From Clostridium sp. UBA5530 (GTDB taxonomy: Bacteria; Bacillota; Clostridia; Clostridiales; Clostridiaceae): a stretch of 10,438 bases of DNA. The notes under the pieces are model-generated. The model did not search any database and was not told the origin of the DNA. It worked only from the letters and a program-made list of their open reading frames with translations. The stretch's first letter is position 1. Every line of letters begins with the position of its first letter. The translations under genes and the position numbers were made by a program. Below, piece by piece: positions 1 to 5,821 of the stretch. The stretch spans positions 135,349 through 145,786 of the forward strand of contig DINW01000073.1 of NCBI GenBank assembly GCA_002423705.1, in the 5' to 3' direction.

Positions 1-307
1 AAATTGTAAACTTATAAAAAGAGCGAAAGTAGGTTTTGCACCGGTAGATATGTGTTTAGATAATTCTTTAGGCATTGTGGCGGTGTCTAACTTTCAAGAA
101 GGAACTATTAGCTTAATAGATATTAGTACCTTGAAAGAATTAAAGAGAATACCTATTGGAGGAATGCCTAGGGGAATACTACAAAAGAATAGGGCCTTAT
201 ATGTAGGAGATAATTATTTAAACGAATTAAAAATCATAGATATAGTTACAAATAAAATAAAAGTCATACCTTTAGGTAAAGAACCAAACGGTATGACATT
301 TTATTAA
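1..307 (+). CDS. YVTN/YncE-like beta-propeller protein, 3' part only
   Basis: The reading frame is open from the first complete codon at position 2 to a TAA at 305-307, so the gene enters from beyond the left edge and only about 101 C-terminal residues are visible. An internal ATG at 50 has no Shine-Dalgarno and is not a believable start. The visible part has about two repeats of roughly 40 residues with the beta-propeller pattern: a short strand ending in a small-residue turn, 'ISLIDISTLKELKRIPIGG', then 'LKIIDIVTNKIKVIPLG', each followed by a P-x-G/N-x turn (GGMPRG, GKEPNG). This is the YVTN/YncE/40-residue repeat type, generally a scaffold or ligand-binding fold; substrate and cellular location cannot be told from this fragment. 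Its stop overlaps that of the convergent downstream gene by four bases. The fold is fairly sure; the function is unknown. Confidence 0.75.
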   Translation, partial: NCKLIKRAKVGFAPVDMCLDNSLGIVAVSNFQEGTISLIDISTLKELKRIPIGGMPRGILQKNRALYVGDNYLNELKIIDIVTNKIKVIPLGKEPNGMTFY

Positions 308-831
308 TCCTCTATGAGGAGATGTATTATTTTAGTGTAGATTTCTACGGAGTTAGCCTTCCATTTATTACAAAGATCGATTGCTTGCTTATTTGAAGCA
401 ACGCTAAGTTTTAAGTCCATTAAAATAGAGCCATTTTCTATAGCTTGAAGAGAAACTATAAAGTTGTTATCTTCGCTTATAGTATAGCTTGCATTTAAGG
501 TTAACTCCTTCTTTATTTGATCTATCTTAGTTTTTATATAGTTTTCAATGGATAAAATTTTATTTTCATGAATTCTATTTTTAAAGAAGGAAAGAACGCT
601 AGAACCTTTTTCAGTAATATAAATTAGTTTTTTTTCATTTATGTCTTTATAAGCTAAGAACTCAGAAGAAATCAACTCAGAAATATATTGCTGAAGCATA
701 AAATAATTTATAAACCCATTCTCTAAAACTATATCTGTAAGTTGGCTATTAGAAATAGGAGTTTTTACAGTCTTTATTATATATAAAACTAATAGCTTAT
801 TTTCAGCTAACTCTGTAGTACTTTCATACAT
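304..831 (-). CDS. DUF4364-family winged-helix protein
   Basis: A 175-residue protein read from ATG at 831-829. An in-frame TTG six codons upstream (847-849) is possible, but the stretch between is itself the Shine-Dalgarno (GGAGGG, complement of 842-847), so the internal ATG is preferred. Residues about 8-90 (LAENKLLVLYIIK, then ISNSQLTDIVLENGFINYF and a LISSEFL turn, ending YITEKGSSVLSFF) look like a winged helix-turn-helix followed by a wing. The C-terminal half is a mixed alpha/beta region with regular strands. This layout and length match the DUF4364 family, common in clostridia; it has no established function, and a transcription-regulator role is inferred from the fold only. It is divergent from the pdaB-like gene and convergent with the beta-propeller gene. 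The regulatory target cannot be seen here. Confidence 0.72.
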   Translation of the reverse strand: MYESTTELAENKLLVLYIIKTVKTPISNSQLTDIVLENGFINYFMLQQYISELISSEFLAYKDINEKKLIYITEKGSSVLSFFKNRIHENKILSIENYIKTKIDQIKKELTLNASYTISEDNNFIVSLQAIENGSILMDLKLSVASNKQAIDLCNKWKANSVEIYTKIIHLLIED

Positions 832-874
832 ATGAATCCCACCCTCCAAAGTAAAGTGAAAGTATACATTAATG

Positions 875-902
875 ATTATATTATATAATATTTATACAAA
901 AA
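875..902 (-). promoter_or_regulatory. candidate sigma-A promoter for the DUF4364 gene
   Basis: On the minus strand a perfect TATAAT (complement of 875-880) lies 16 bases downstream of TTTTTG (complement of 897-902). The -10 is about 44 bases before the ATG at 831. The region is so AT-rich that chance matches are likely, and the -35 is poor. Confidence 0.35.
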
Positions 903-970
903 ATATAATATTAAAGTTGGTATAAAAGTAAATAAAATATGAATATATATAATCAGTGAAGAAATTTCAT

Positions 971-977
971 AGGAGGA
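971..977 (+). promoter_or_regulatory. Shine-Dalgarno that fixes the pdaB-like start at an AUA codon
   Basis: AGGAGGA at 971-977 is a near-perfect anti-16S match. No ATG, GTG or TTG occurs in any frame in the usual 5-13 base window after it. The codon in that window in the deacetylase frame is ATA at 984-986, six bases after the motif. The first conventional in-frame start, TTG at 1029, is about 50 bases away and has no such motif of its own. Confidence 0.7.
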
Positions 978-983
978 ATATCT

Positions 984-1739
984 ATAAATAAAGTATTAAA
1001 AAGATTTAAAATAAACTCAATATTAATTTTGTTTGCTATGATAATGGGTCTTAGTAGCCTTGGATTCTACAAAAATACTATGGTTTCTAATAAGAAACAT
1101 CCTATTTATAATGTTGAAACCCAAGAAAAAAAACTTTGTATAACTTTTGATATGAATTGGGGCAATGACCATACCAAGGAGATATTAGATATTTTAGATA
1201 AATATAATATAAAAGCTACTTTTTTTGTTATAGGTTCATGGATATCCTATGATAAAGAAAATGAAAACATAATAAAAGAAATAAGTCAGAGGGGCCATAC
1301 CATAGGAAATCATTCCAATAGTCATGCAGACTTTACTAAAATATCTAGAGATAAAATTAAGAAAGAAATAGATAGTGCTGATGAAAAAATTAAAGATATA
1401 ACAGGAAGGGATACTATACTTTTTAGATTTCCTAGTGGAGCTTATAATGATTCGTCTTTAGAGCAAGTATGGAATAATAATCATATACCTATTCAATGGG
1501 ATGTAGACAGTGTTGACTGGAAAGAACAAGGTGAAGAAATAGAATTTAATAGAGTTATAAAAAAAGTTAAACCAGGATCAATAATACTTTTTCATAATAA
1601 TGCTAAACACACTCCAAGAAATTTAGAAAAAATAATAAAAAAATTTCAAGGGGAAGGTTACGAATTTATTAAGGTTGAGGACCTTATATACAAAGAAGAT
1701 TTTTACATTGATAGTAATGGTAAACAAATTAATAAATGA
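984..1739 (+). CDS. pdaB: PdaB-like sporulation polysaccharide deacetylase with probable AUA start
   Basis: NodB-homology (carbohydrate esterase 4) protein that should remove N-acetyl groups from peptidoglycan-type glycans; PdaB relatives act in the spore envelope. Numbered from 984 (251 residues): a basic N-terminus (NKVLKRFK) and a hydrophobic segment at about 12-29 form a signal anchor; motif 1 is TFDMNWGND with the catalytic-type Asp at 56; motif 2 is HSNSH at 110-114; motif 3 RFPSG at 148-152; motif 4 SVDW at 176-179; motif 5 ILFH with His204. The second Asp of the usual TFDDG metal site is absent (Met here); PdaB-type proteins also read TFD-x-x-W-G there, so this supports a PdaB rather than PdaA assignment. 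The start was put at ATA 984 because of the Shine-Dalgarno at 971-977 and the complete signal anchor it gives. Starting at TTG 1029 would give 236 residues and lose the basic residues. Family confidence is high; exact role and start are less sure. Confidence 0.8.
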   Translation: MNKVLKRFKINSILILFAMIMGLSSLGFYKNTMVSNKKHPIYNVETQEKKLCITFDMNWGNDHTKEILDILDKYNIKATFFVIGSWISYDKENENIIKEISQRGHTIGNHSNSHADFTKISRDKIKKEIDSADEKIKDITGRDTILFRFPSGAYNDSSLEQVWNNNHIPIQWDVDSVDWKEQGEEIEFNRVIKKVKPGSIILFHNNAKHTPRNLEKIIKKFQGEGYEFIKVEDLIYKEDFYIDSNGKQINK

Positions 1740-1743
1740 AATA

Positions 1744-1773
1744 TTGAAATTTACAGAGCAAATGTATTATAAT
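1744..1773 (+). promoter_or_regulatory. predicted sigma-A promoter for the tandem-OB gene
   Basis: TTGAAA (1744-1749), an 18-base spacer and a perfect TATAAT (1768-1773). It starts five bases after the pdaB-like stop codon, which suggests the downstream gene is transcribed independently of the sporulation-type gene. The leader from here to the ATG at 1879 would be about 100 bases; I see no riboswitch-like structure in it. Confidence 0.6.
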
Positions 1774-1878
1774 GGAAGAGTAAAGGGTTTTTATATTAAC
1801 AAAATAGGAATAATTTTTAAATTACAAGAATATTTATTGTTGTAAGAAAAACTAAAACCAAGGGAGAGAGGGGTTAAG

Positions 1879-2529
1879 ATGGACAATTTACTATTAAATA
1901 ACAAAATTTATTTAGAAGGTACTATATCATCGGAGCTAGAATTTAGTCATGAAATGTATGGGGAGGGGTTTTATACCTTCTATTTAGATGTGATGAGGCT
2001 TAGTGATACTACAGATTCACTTTGCATTACTGTATCTGAAAGAATAATAACTAACATGGATCTAAGCATAGGGAAAGATATAATTGTTGATGGACAATTA
2101 AGATCTTATAACAAGTTTGTTGATGGATCTAATCGCTTAATATTAACAGTCTTTGCAAGAAATATAGAGCCTTGCTTGGAAAGAAGTAAAAACCCAAATG
2201 AAATTTTCCTAGATGGATATATATGCAAGGCGCCAGTTTATAGAACTACACCTTTTGGTAGGGAGATAGCAGATGTACTTTTAGCTGTAAATAGAGCTTA
2301 TAATAAATCTGACTACATACCAACTATAGCTTGGGGTAGGAATTCAAGGTTTTGTCAGACTTTAGAGGTAGGAGAAAATATAAGAATATGGGGAAGGCTA
2401 CAAAGTAGAGAATATCAAAAAAAGGTTGGAGACAATGAAGCAATAAAGAAAATTGCGTATGAAGTATCTATATCCAAAATGGAAAAAGTTAACAAGGAAT
2501 CAGTTTTAGAAGATCAGGGGGCAGTATAG
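1879..2529 (+). CDS. tandem OB-fold, single-stranded-DNA-binding-like protein
   Basis: A 216-residue protein with ATG at 1879 behind a purine-rich Shine-Dalgarno (1861-1873). It appears to hold two OB-type domains. Residues about 8-97 carry a strand opening NKIYLEGTIS, later IGKDIIVDGQLRSY and LILTVFARNIE. Residues about 108-204 repeat the order: NEIFLDGYICKAPVYRTTPFG, ADVLLAVNRAY, YIPTIAWG, then VGENIRIWGRLQSREY and YEVSISKME. The second copy, with the 'G-x-x-x-x-P-x-x-R-x-T-P-x-G' opening and 'I-A-W-G' core, resembles bacterial SSB/PriB folds best; the first copy is more diverged. It lacks the acidic glycine-rich C-terminal tail of canonical SSB (it ends VLEDQGAV), so it is probably not the main replicative SSB. 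DNA binding is inferred from the fold. The gene has its own predicted promoter and is closed by a hairpin at 2538-2564. Confidence 0.7.
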   Translation: MDNLLLNNKIYLEGTISSELEFSHEMYGEGFYTFYLDVMRLSDTTDSLCITVSERIITNMDLSIGKDIIVDGQLRSYNKFVDGSNRLILTVFARNIEPCLERSKNPNEIFLDGYICKAPVYRTTPFGREIADVLLAVNRAYNKSDYIPTIAWGRNSRFCQTLEVGENIRIWGRLQSREYQKKVGDNEAIKKIAYEVSISKMEKVNKESVLEDQGAV

Positions 2530-2537
2530 AATAAACA

Positions 2538-2564
2538 AAGGTATGGAGTTTTACTCCATACCTT
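2538..2564. terminator. bidirectional rho-independent terminator between the tandem-OB gene and dapH
   Basis: A perfect 12-bp stem: AAGGTATGGAGT at 2538-2549 pairs with ACTCCATACCTT at 2553-2564 around a 3-base loop. On the plus strand it is followed by ATTATTTTCTT; on the minus strand by TGTTTATTCT. It sits between two convergent genes, with dapH's stop directly beside it, so it can serve both. Confidence 0.85.
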
Positions 2565-2565
2565 A

Positions 2566-3276
2566 TTATTTTCTTAGGTCATCTAAAATTTGTGTTTTAT
2601 TTTTAGTTTTGTCGTCAACAGTCTTAATTATCTTGGCAGGGGTTCCGGCAACAACTACCCCTTGAGGTACATCTTCTACTACTACAGAGCCAGCAGCTAC
2701 CACAGAACCTTTACCAATTTTTACTCCTTCTAATATAACAGCATTAGCCCCTATAAGAACATCATCTTCTATTACACAAGGAGTTTTACTTGGGGGTTCT
2801 AAAACACCAGCCACTACAGCACCTGCGCCTAAATGCACTCTGTTACCAAGTTTACCACGGGCACCCACCACAGCATTCATATCAACCATGGTACCTTCAC
2901 CTATCTCTGCTCCTATATTTATAACGGCACCCATCATAATCACAGCATTTCTACCAATAGTAACCTTATCTCGTATTATAGAACCAGGTTCTATTCTAGC
3001 ATCGATATTAAGAAGATCCATTAGAGGAATAGCTGAGTTCCTTCTATCAGTTTCTAATCTAAAATATTTTATATGAGATTTGGAATCTAATAAAAGGCTA
3101 GATATTTCATCGCTCTCTCCGAAAAGTATGTAAAAGTCTCCTGAACCGTACCACTCTATATTACCCATAGGTACATCTTTTAAGTCTCCTCTTATATAAA
3201 CCTTTACTGGAGTTGATTTTTTAGATTCTTTTATAAAACGAGCAATCTCATAAGGATCTGTAAGGTTATAATTCAT
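2566..3276 (-). CDS. dapH: 2,3,4,5-tetrahydropyridine-2,6-dicarboxylate N-acetyltransferase
   Basis: DapH transfers acetyl from acetyl-CoA to tetrahydrodipicolinate, the first step of the N-acetyl branch of meso-diaminopimelate and lysine synthesis in the cytosol. The protein is 236 residues from ATG 3276-3274, the usual DapH length; an ATG three codons upstream (3285) overlaps the AAAGGA Shine-Dalgarno and is not used. Residues 1-88 are the family's N-terminal alpha/beta domain (DPYEIARFIKESKKSTPVKVY). Residues about 90-215 are hexapeptide repeats of a left-handed beta-helix: IEPGSIIRD, VTIGRNAVIMMGAVINIG, the conserved MVDMNAVVGARG at 130-141, the LEPPSK loop at 159-164, then VLIGANAVILEGVKIG and GTPAK. 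It is divergent from a PatA-type aminotransferase, the next-but-one enzyme. It ends at the shared terminator 2538-2564. A palindrome upstream suggests regulation. Confidence 0.93.
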   Translation of the reverse strand: MNYNLTDPYEIARFIKESKKSTPVKVYIRGDLKDVPMGNIEWYGSGDFYILFGESDEISSLLLDSKSHIKYFRLETDRRNSAIPLMDLLNIDARIEPGSIIRDKVTIGRNAVIMMGAVINIGAEIGEGTMVDMNAVVGARGKLGNRVHLGAGAVVAGVLEPPSKTPCVIEDDVLIGANAVILEGVKIGKGSVVAAGSVVVEDVPQGVVVAGTPAKIIKTVDDKTKNKTQILDDLRK

Positions 3277-3316
3277 TATAATCATCCTTTCTTATGTTAT
3301 ATACATTAACATATTT

Positions 3317-3353
3317 ATTATAATAAAATACCAATGGTATTAAAAGGGGTATT
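3317..3353 (-). promoter_or_regulatory. dapH -10 box with an overlapping palindrome, candidate operator
   Basis: A minus-strand TATAAT (complement of 3317-3322) lies about 40 bases before the dapH ATG, but no good -35 is present at 16-18 bases. In the expected spacer lies a perfect 15-bp palindrome at 3327-3341 (AATACCA, one centre base, TGGTATT). A further GGTATT lies at 3348-3353, exactly 12 bases after the GGTATT of the palindrome at 3336-3341. Three copies of one hexamer over the promoter core suggest a repressor or activator site; the protein is not identifiable. Confidence 0.45.
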
Positions 3354-3360
3354 TAAGAAG

Positions 3361-3409
3361 ATTTTATTATAGTAGGCATATTTATTATAATTACATACTA
3401 TGATAAAAT
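3361..3409. repeat. 14-bp inverted repeat flanking the predicted patA -10 box
   Basis: ATTTTATTATAGTA at 3361-3374 and TACTATGATAAAAT at 3396-3409 are inverted copies that match at 13 of 14 positions; the odd pair is T-G. The 21-base centre holds a perfect TATAAT at 3386-3391. The left arm falls where the -35 should be (only TTTATT at 17 bases) and the right arm near the likely transcription start. This geometry fits a paired-operator dyad on DNA better than an RNA hairpin, because the left arm should lie upstream of the transcript. Confidence 0.5.
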
Positions 3410-3446
3410 ATTATAAATGCTTAAGTTTTAGTAGCAGGAGGTAGAA

Positions 3447-4589
3447 ATGAATAATAGAGTAAAAAAAATAGAGATTTCAGGCATAAGAAAATTTTATAAT
3501 AAAGTATCGCAGTATCCGGGGGCTATATCTTTAACTTTAGGGCAGCCAGACTTTCCAACTCCAAATAACATTAAGGAGGCTATGGTTAAGGCTATAGAGA
3601 ACAATAAAACAGTGTATACCCCTAATATAGGAATCCAACCTCTTAGAGATGAAATATCTAAATATTTATTACAAAAAAATATAAATTATAAAAGTGATGA
3701 AATATGTATAACTGTAGGAGGTAGTGAAGCACTATATATAGCATTCCAAGGCTTATTAAATGAGGGAGACCAGATTTTAATTCCAAATCCAGCATATCCA
3801 GCATATGAAGCCATAGCTAATATTTTAGGATTGGAGATTATAGAATATAGTCTTGATGAAGAGTTTTTAGTAGATATAAATAAAATCACTAAATTGCTAG
3901 AGGAAAATAATATTAAAGCTATAGTACTTTCTTATCCAAGCAATCCTACAGGAGCTATACTTACTAAAGAATTGCAAGAAAAGTTGTATAATTTGTTAAT
4001 AGATAAAGATATTTATATAATAAGTGATGAAATATACGGAGAGCTTATATATGATGATGAATATATATCATTAGCTCAGAAAGAAGATATTTTAAATAAA
4101 TTTATATATATAAGCGGTTTTTCCAAGACCTTTTCAATGACAGGCTTAAGGCTAGGCTACATATGTGCTAAGAGTGATATTATGAAGGAGTTATTAAAAG
4201 TACATCAATATAGTGTATCTTGTGCTCCATCTATAGTTCAGTGGGGAGTTGTGGAGGGATTGAAAAATTCTATGGCAGAAGTAGAAATCATGAGAAATAG
4301 TTTTAAACACAGAAGGAATTATTGTTATAAAAGGCTTATATCTATGGGGTTCAGTTGCAACCTTCCTAAGGGAGCTTTTTATATATTTCCTTCAATAAAG
4401 GCTTTCAATATGGACAGTGAGAGTTTCTGTGATGCTTTGTTAGAAGATAAGAAGGTAGCTTGCGTACCAGGAAGAGCTTTTGGTAGCAATGGAGATCATT
4501 ATATAAGGATTTCTTATTGTTATGGTGAAAAAGATTTAGAAGAAGCTTTAGATAAGTTGGAAAGGTGGACTAAAAAATTTTTAAAATAA
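3447..4589 (+). CDS. patA: PLP-dependent aminotransferase, probable N-acetyl-LL-diaminopimelate aminotransferase
   Basis: Fold-type I, class I/II aminotransferase of 380 residues, a normal family length, with AGGAGG (3436-3441) five bases before the ATG. Key positions: LGQPDF at 31-36, the SNPTG loop at 165-169 (Asn166), DEIY at 194-197 with Asp194 for the PLP ring nitrogen and Tyr197, the Schiff-base Lys227 in SGFSKTFSMTG, and Arg354 in YIRISY for the substrate carboxylate. The opening IEISGIRKF, the LKVHQYSVSCA segment at 250-260 and GAFYIFPSIKAF at 309-320 closely recall Bacillus PatA. PatA moves an amino group from glutamate to N-acetyl-2-amino-6-oxopimelate in the DapH branch. Divergence from dapH strengthens this; a broader aromatic or branched-chain aminotransferase is the alternative. 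It is monocistronic as far as can be seen. Confidence 0.85.
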   Translation: MNNRVKKIEISGIRKFYNKVSQYPGAISLTLGQPDFPTPNNIKEAMVKAIENNKTVYTPNIGIQPLRDEISKYLLQKNINYKSDEICITVGGSEALYIAFQGLLNEGDQILIPNPAYPAYEAIANILGLEIIEYSLDEEFLVDINKITKLLEENNIKAIVLSYPSNPTGAILTKELQEKLYNLLIDKDIYIISDEIYGELIYDDEYISLAQKEDILNKFIYISGFSKTFSMTGLRLGYICAKSDIMKELLKVHQYSVSCAPSIVQWGVVEGLKNSMAEVEIMRNSFKHRRNYCYKRLISMGFSCNLPKGAFYIFPSIKAFNMDSESFCDALLEDKKVACVPGRAFGSNGDHYIRISYCYGEKDLEEALDKLERWTKKFLK

Positions 4590-4665
4590 CATAATAAAGT
4601 GACATAGTTCTATTAAAAACATAGTATATTATTAGTAATACGTAGTTATATTTAAAGGAATAGCC

Positions 4666-4687
4666 ATAAAGTGAAACTTTATTTCAC
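4666..4687. repeat. two interlocking short hairpins upstream of opp
   Basis: ATAAAG (4666-4671) pairs with CTTTAT (4677-4682), and GTGAAA (4671-4676) pairs with TTTCAC (4682-4687). The stems share bases, so only one can form at a time; each has a perfect 6-bp stem and a 5-base loop. No T-run follows, so it is not a terminator. At 100 bp before the predicted opp promoter it could be a protein site or chance. Confidence 0.3.
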
Positions 4688-4694
4688 ATACTAA

Positions 4695-4760
4695 AAATAT
4701 TTATATATACTAATTGCTAGATTTAATGTATCAATTAGATGTATAAATATTTATTTTTTA
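4695..4760 (+). terminator. long AT-rich hairpin, possible patA terminator
   Basis: Left arm 4695-4716 pairs with right arm 4732-4752: an 11-bp perfect outer part, a T-G wobble (4706/4741), 2 bp, one bulged A (4709), then 7 bp (CTAATTG with CAATTAG), around a 15-base loop. It is followed by a T-rich run at 4751-4759. Position and T-run fit a terminator, but the stem has few G-C pairs and would be weak. It also lies only 29 bp before the predicted opp -35, so a regulatory role is possible. Confidence 0.4.
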
Positions 4761-4780
4761 ATTTATTACCATATTTTGTA

Positions 4781-4809
4781 TTGTTTAACATTAAATGGTG
4801 TGATAATAT
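4781..4809 (+). promoter_or_regulatory. predicted sigma-A promoter of the opp operon
   Basis: TTGTTT (4781-4786), a 17-base spacer and TAATAT (4804-4809). An overlapping extended -10, TGTGATAAT at 4799-4807, could be used instead. The leader to the oppB ATG at 4882 would be about 65 bases. No convincing CodY-type box was seen nearby. Confidence 0.45.
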
Positions 4810-4881
4810 ATAAACATAATAATTAAAGACAATATGGATAACTTACCTTTAATTATTAAAATATTTTTAGGAGGAGTGCCT

Positions 4882-5811
4882 ATGGGGAAGTATGTACTGA
4901 AAAGAATATTTGCAAGTATTTTAACTCTCTGGGTAGTTATAACATTAACCTTTTTTTTAATGAAGGCAATGCCAGGAGGACCATTTGATGGTGAGAAAAA
5001 ACCACCTCCACAAGTACTAGAAAATTTAAATGCTAAATATGGATTAGATAAACCTATTACCACTCAATATTACATGTATATAAAAAATCTACTTAAGGGA
5101 GATTTGGGATTATCTATAAAATATGAAGGAAGAACTGTAAATTGGGTTATAAAAACTTTCTTTCCCGTATCAGCGAAAATAGGATTATTGTCCGTTGCAT
5201 TTGCGGTAATATTGGGAATTTATCTTGGAATTGTAGCAGCCCTGAAGCAAGGAAAATGGCAAGATTCTCTGTGTATGTTGATTTCTTTGCTAGGAGTTAC
5301 TGTACCTAGTTTTGTACTAGGAACTTTACTTATAATAATATTTTCCGTAAAGCTTCATATATTACCGCCAATAGGCATAGATAAGCCATCTAATTATATA
5401 ATGCCTGTTATAGCTCTTGGAGGATATTCCCTAGCTTTTATAGCAAGATTAACTAGATCTAGACTTATAGAAGTTATAAGACTTGACTATATAAGGACAG
5501 CTAAAGCAAAGGGTCTTAGCAGAGGAACTGTTGTATTTAAACATGCCCTTAAGAACTCTATTCTTCCAGTGGTTACTTATTTAGGACCATTAATTGCAGG
5601 TATATTGACAGGAAGCTTTGTGGTGGAGAGAATCTTCGGAATACCAGGTCTAGGAAGTGAATTTGTAAATTCTATAAATAACAGAGATGTAACTAATTTA
5701 TTGGGAGTTACATTATTCTATAGTACTTTCCTGATTGTATGTAATTTTATTGTGGATATAGCCTATGTAATTATAGATCCAAGAATAAAATTAGATAATA
5801 TTGAATCTTAG
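4882..5811 (+). CDS. oppB: oligopeptide ABC transporter permease OppB
   Basis: First of the two membrane channel subunits of an oligopeptide importer. ATG at 4882 was chosen because AGGAGGAG (4869-4876) lies five bases before it and the family's N-terminus is KYVLKRIFASILTLWVV; an ATG at 4834 in frame would add 16 residues and span the Shine-Dalgarno. The 309-residue length is typical. The order is: first membrane segment about 9-28, the extracellular PGGPFDG...LNAKYGLDKP region at 31-58, GDLGLS at 73-78, membrane segments around 98-120, 131-155, 172-190, 228-248 and 274-298. The cytoplasmic EAA coupling loop, which contacts the ATPases, is DYIRTAKAKGLSRGTV at 202-217, followed by FGIPGLGSEF at 252-261. 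Its TAG stop overlaps the AGGAGG of oppC. Confidence 0.95.
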   Translation: MGKYVLKRIFASILTLWVVITLTFFLMKAMPGGPFDGEKKPPPQVLENLNAKYGLDKPITTQYYMYIKNLLKGDLGLSIKYEGRTVNWVIKTFFPVSAKIGLLSVAFAVILGIYLGIVAALKQGKWQDSLCMLISLLGVTVPSFVLGTLLIIIFSVKLHILPPIGIDKPSNYIMPVIALGGYSLAFIARLTRSRLIEVIRLDYIRTAKAKGLSRGTVVFKHALKNSILPVVTYLGPLIAGILTGSFVVERIFGIPGLGSEFVNSINNRDVTNLLGVTLFYSTFLIVCNFIVDIAYVIIDPRIKLDNIES

Positions 5812-5821
5812 GAGGGGAATT

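Larger units (their letters stand above)
4590..4881. other. 292-bp AT-rich non-coding region between patA and opp
   Basis: No open frame with a Shine-Dalgarno is present on either strand. It holds a small overlapping hairpin pair (4666-4687), a long imperfect hairpin followed by a T-rich run (4695-4760), and the predicted opp promoter (4781-4809). I see no riboswitch, T-box or tRNA. Confidence 0.6.

Noticed and set aside
919..948. Possible forespore sigma-F/G promoter before the pdaB-like gene (GTATA at 920-924, then GAATATATA)
   Set aside because: The -35 part fits, but the -10 part departs from both sigma-F and sigma-G consensus in an extremely AT-rich stretch; a TATAAT at 948-953 also lacks a -35.
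2833..3076. Plus-strand open frames of about 60 codons inside dapH
   Set aside because: They are antisense to a clear beta-helix enzyme, have no Shine-Dalgarno, and their repeated His/Thr or Ile/Ala content mirrors the hexapeptide repeats of dapH.
3286..3446. Lysine riboswitch or T-box between dapH and patA
   Set aside because: The region is too short and too AT-rich, and shows none of the conserved purine-rich core or T-box sequence.
4800..4881. Longer oppB start at ATG 4834
   Set aside because: It has no Shine-Dalgarno and would translate through the strong AGGAGGAG that serves ATG 4882; the extra 16 residues are not part of the family N-terminus.
4791..5063. Minus-strand open frame of 90 codons over the opp promoter and the start of oppB
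   Set aside because: It runs antisense through oppB, covers the promoter region and has low-complexity, unlikely protein composition.
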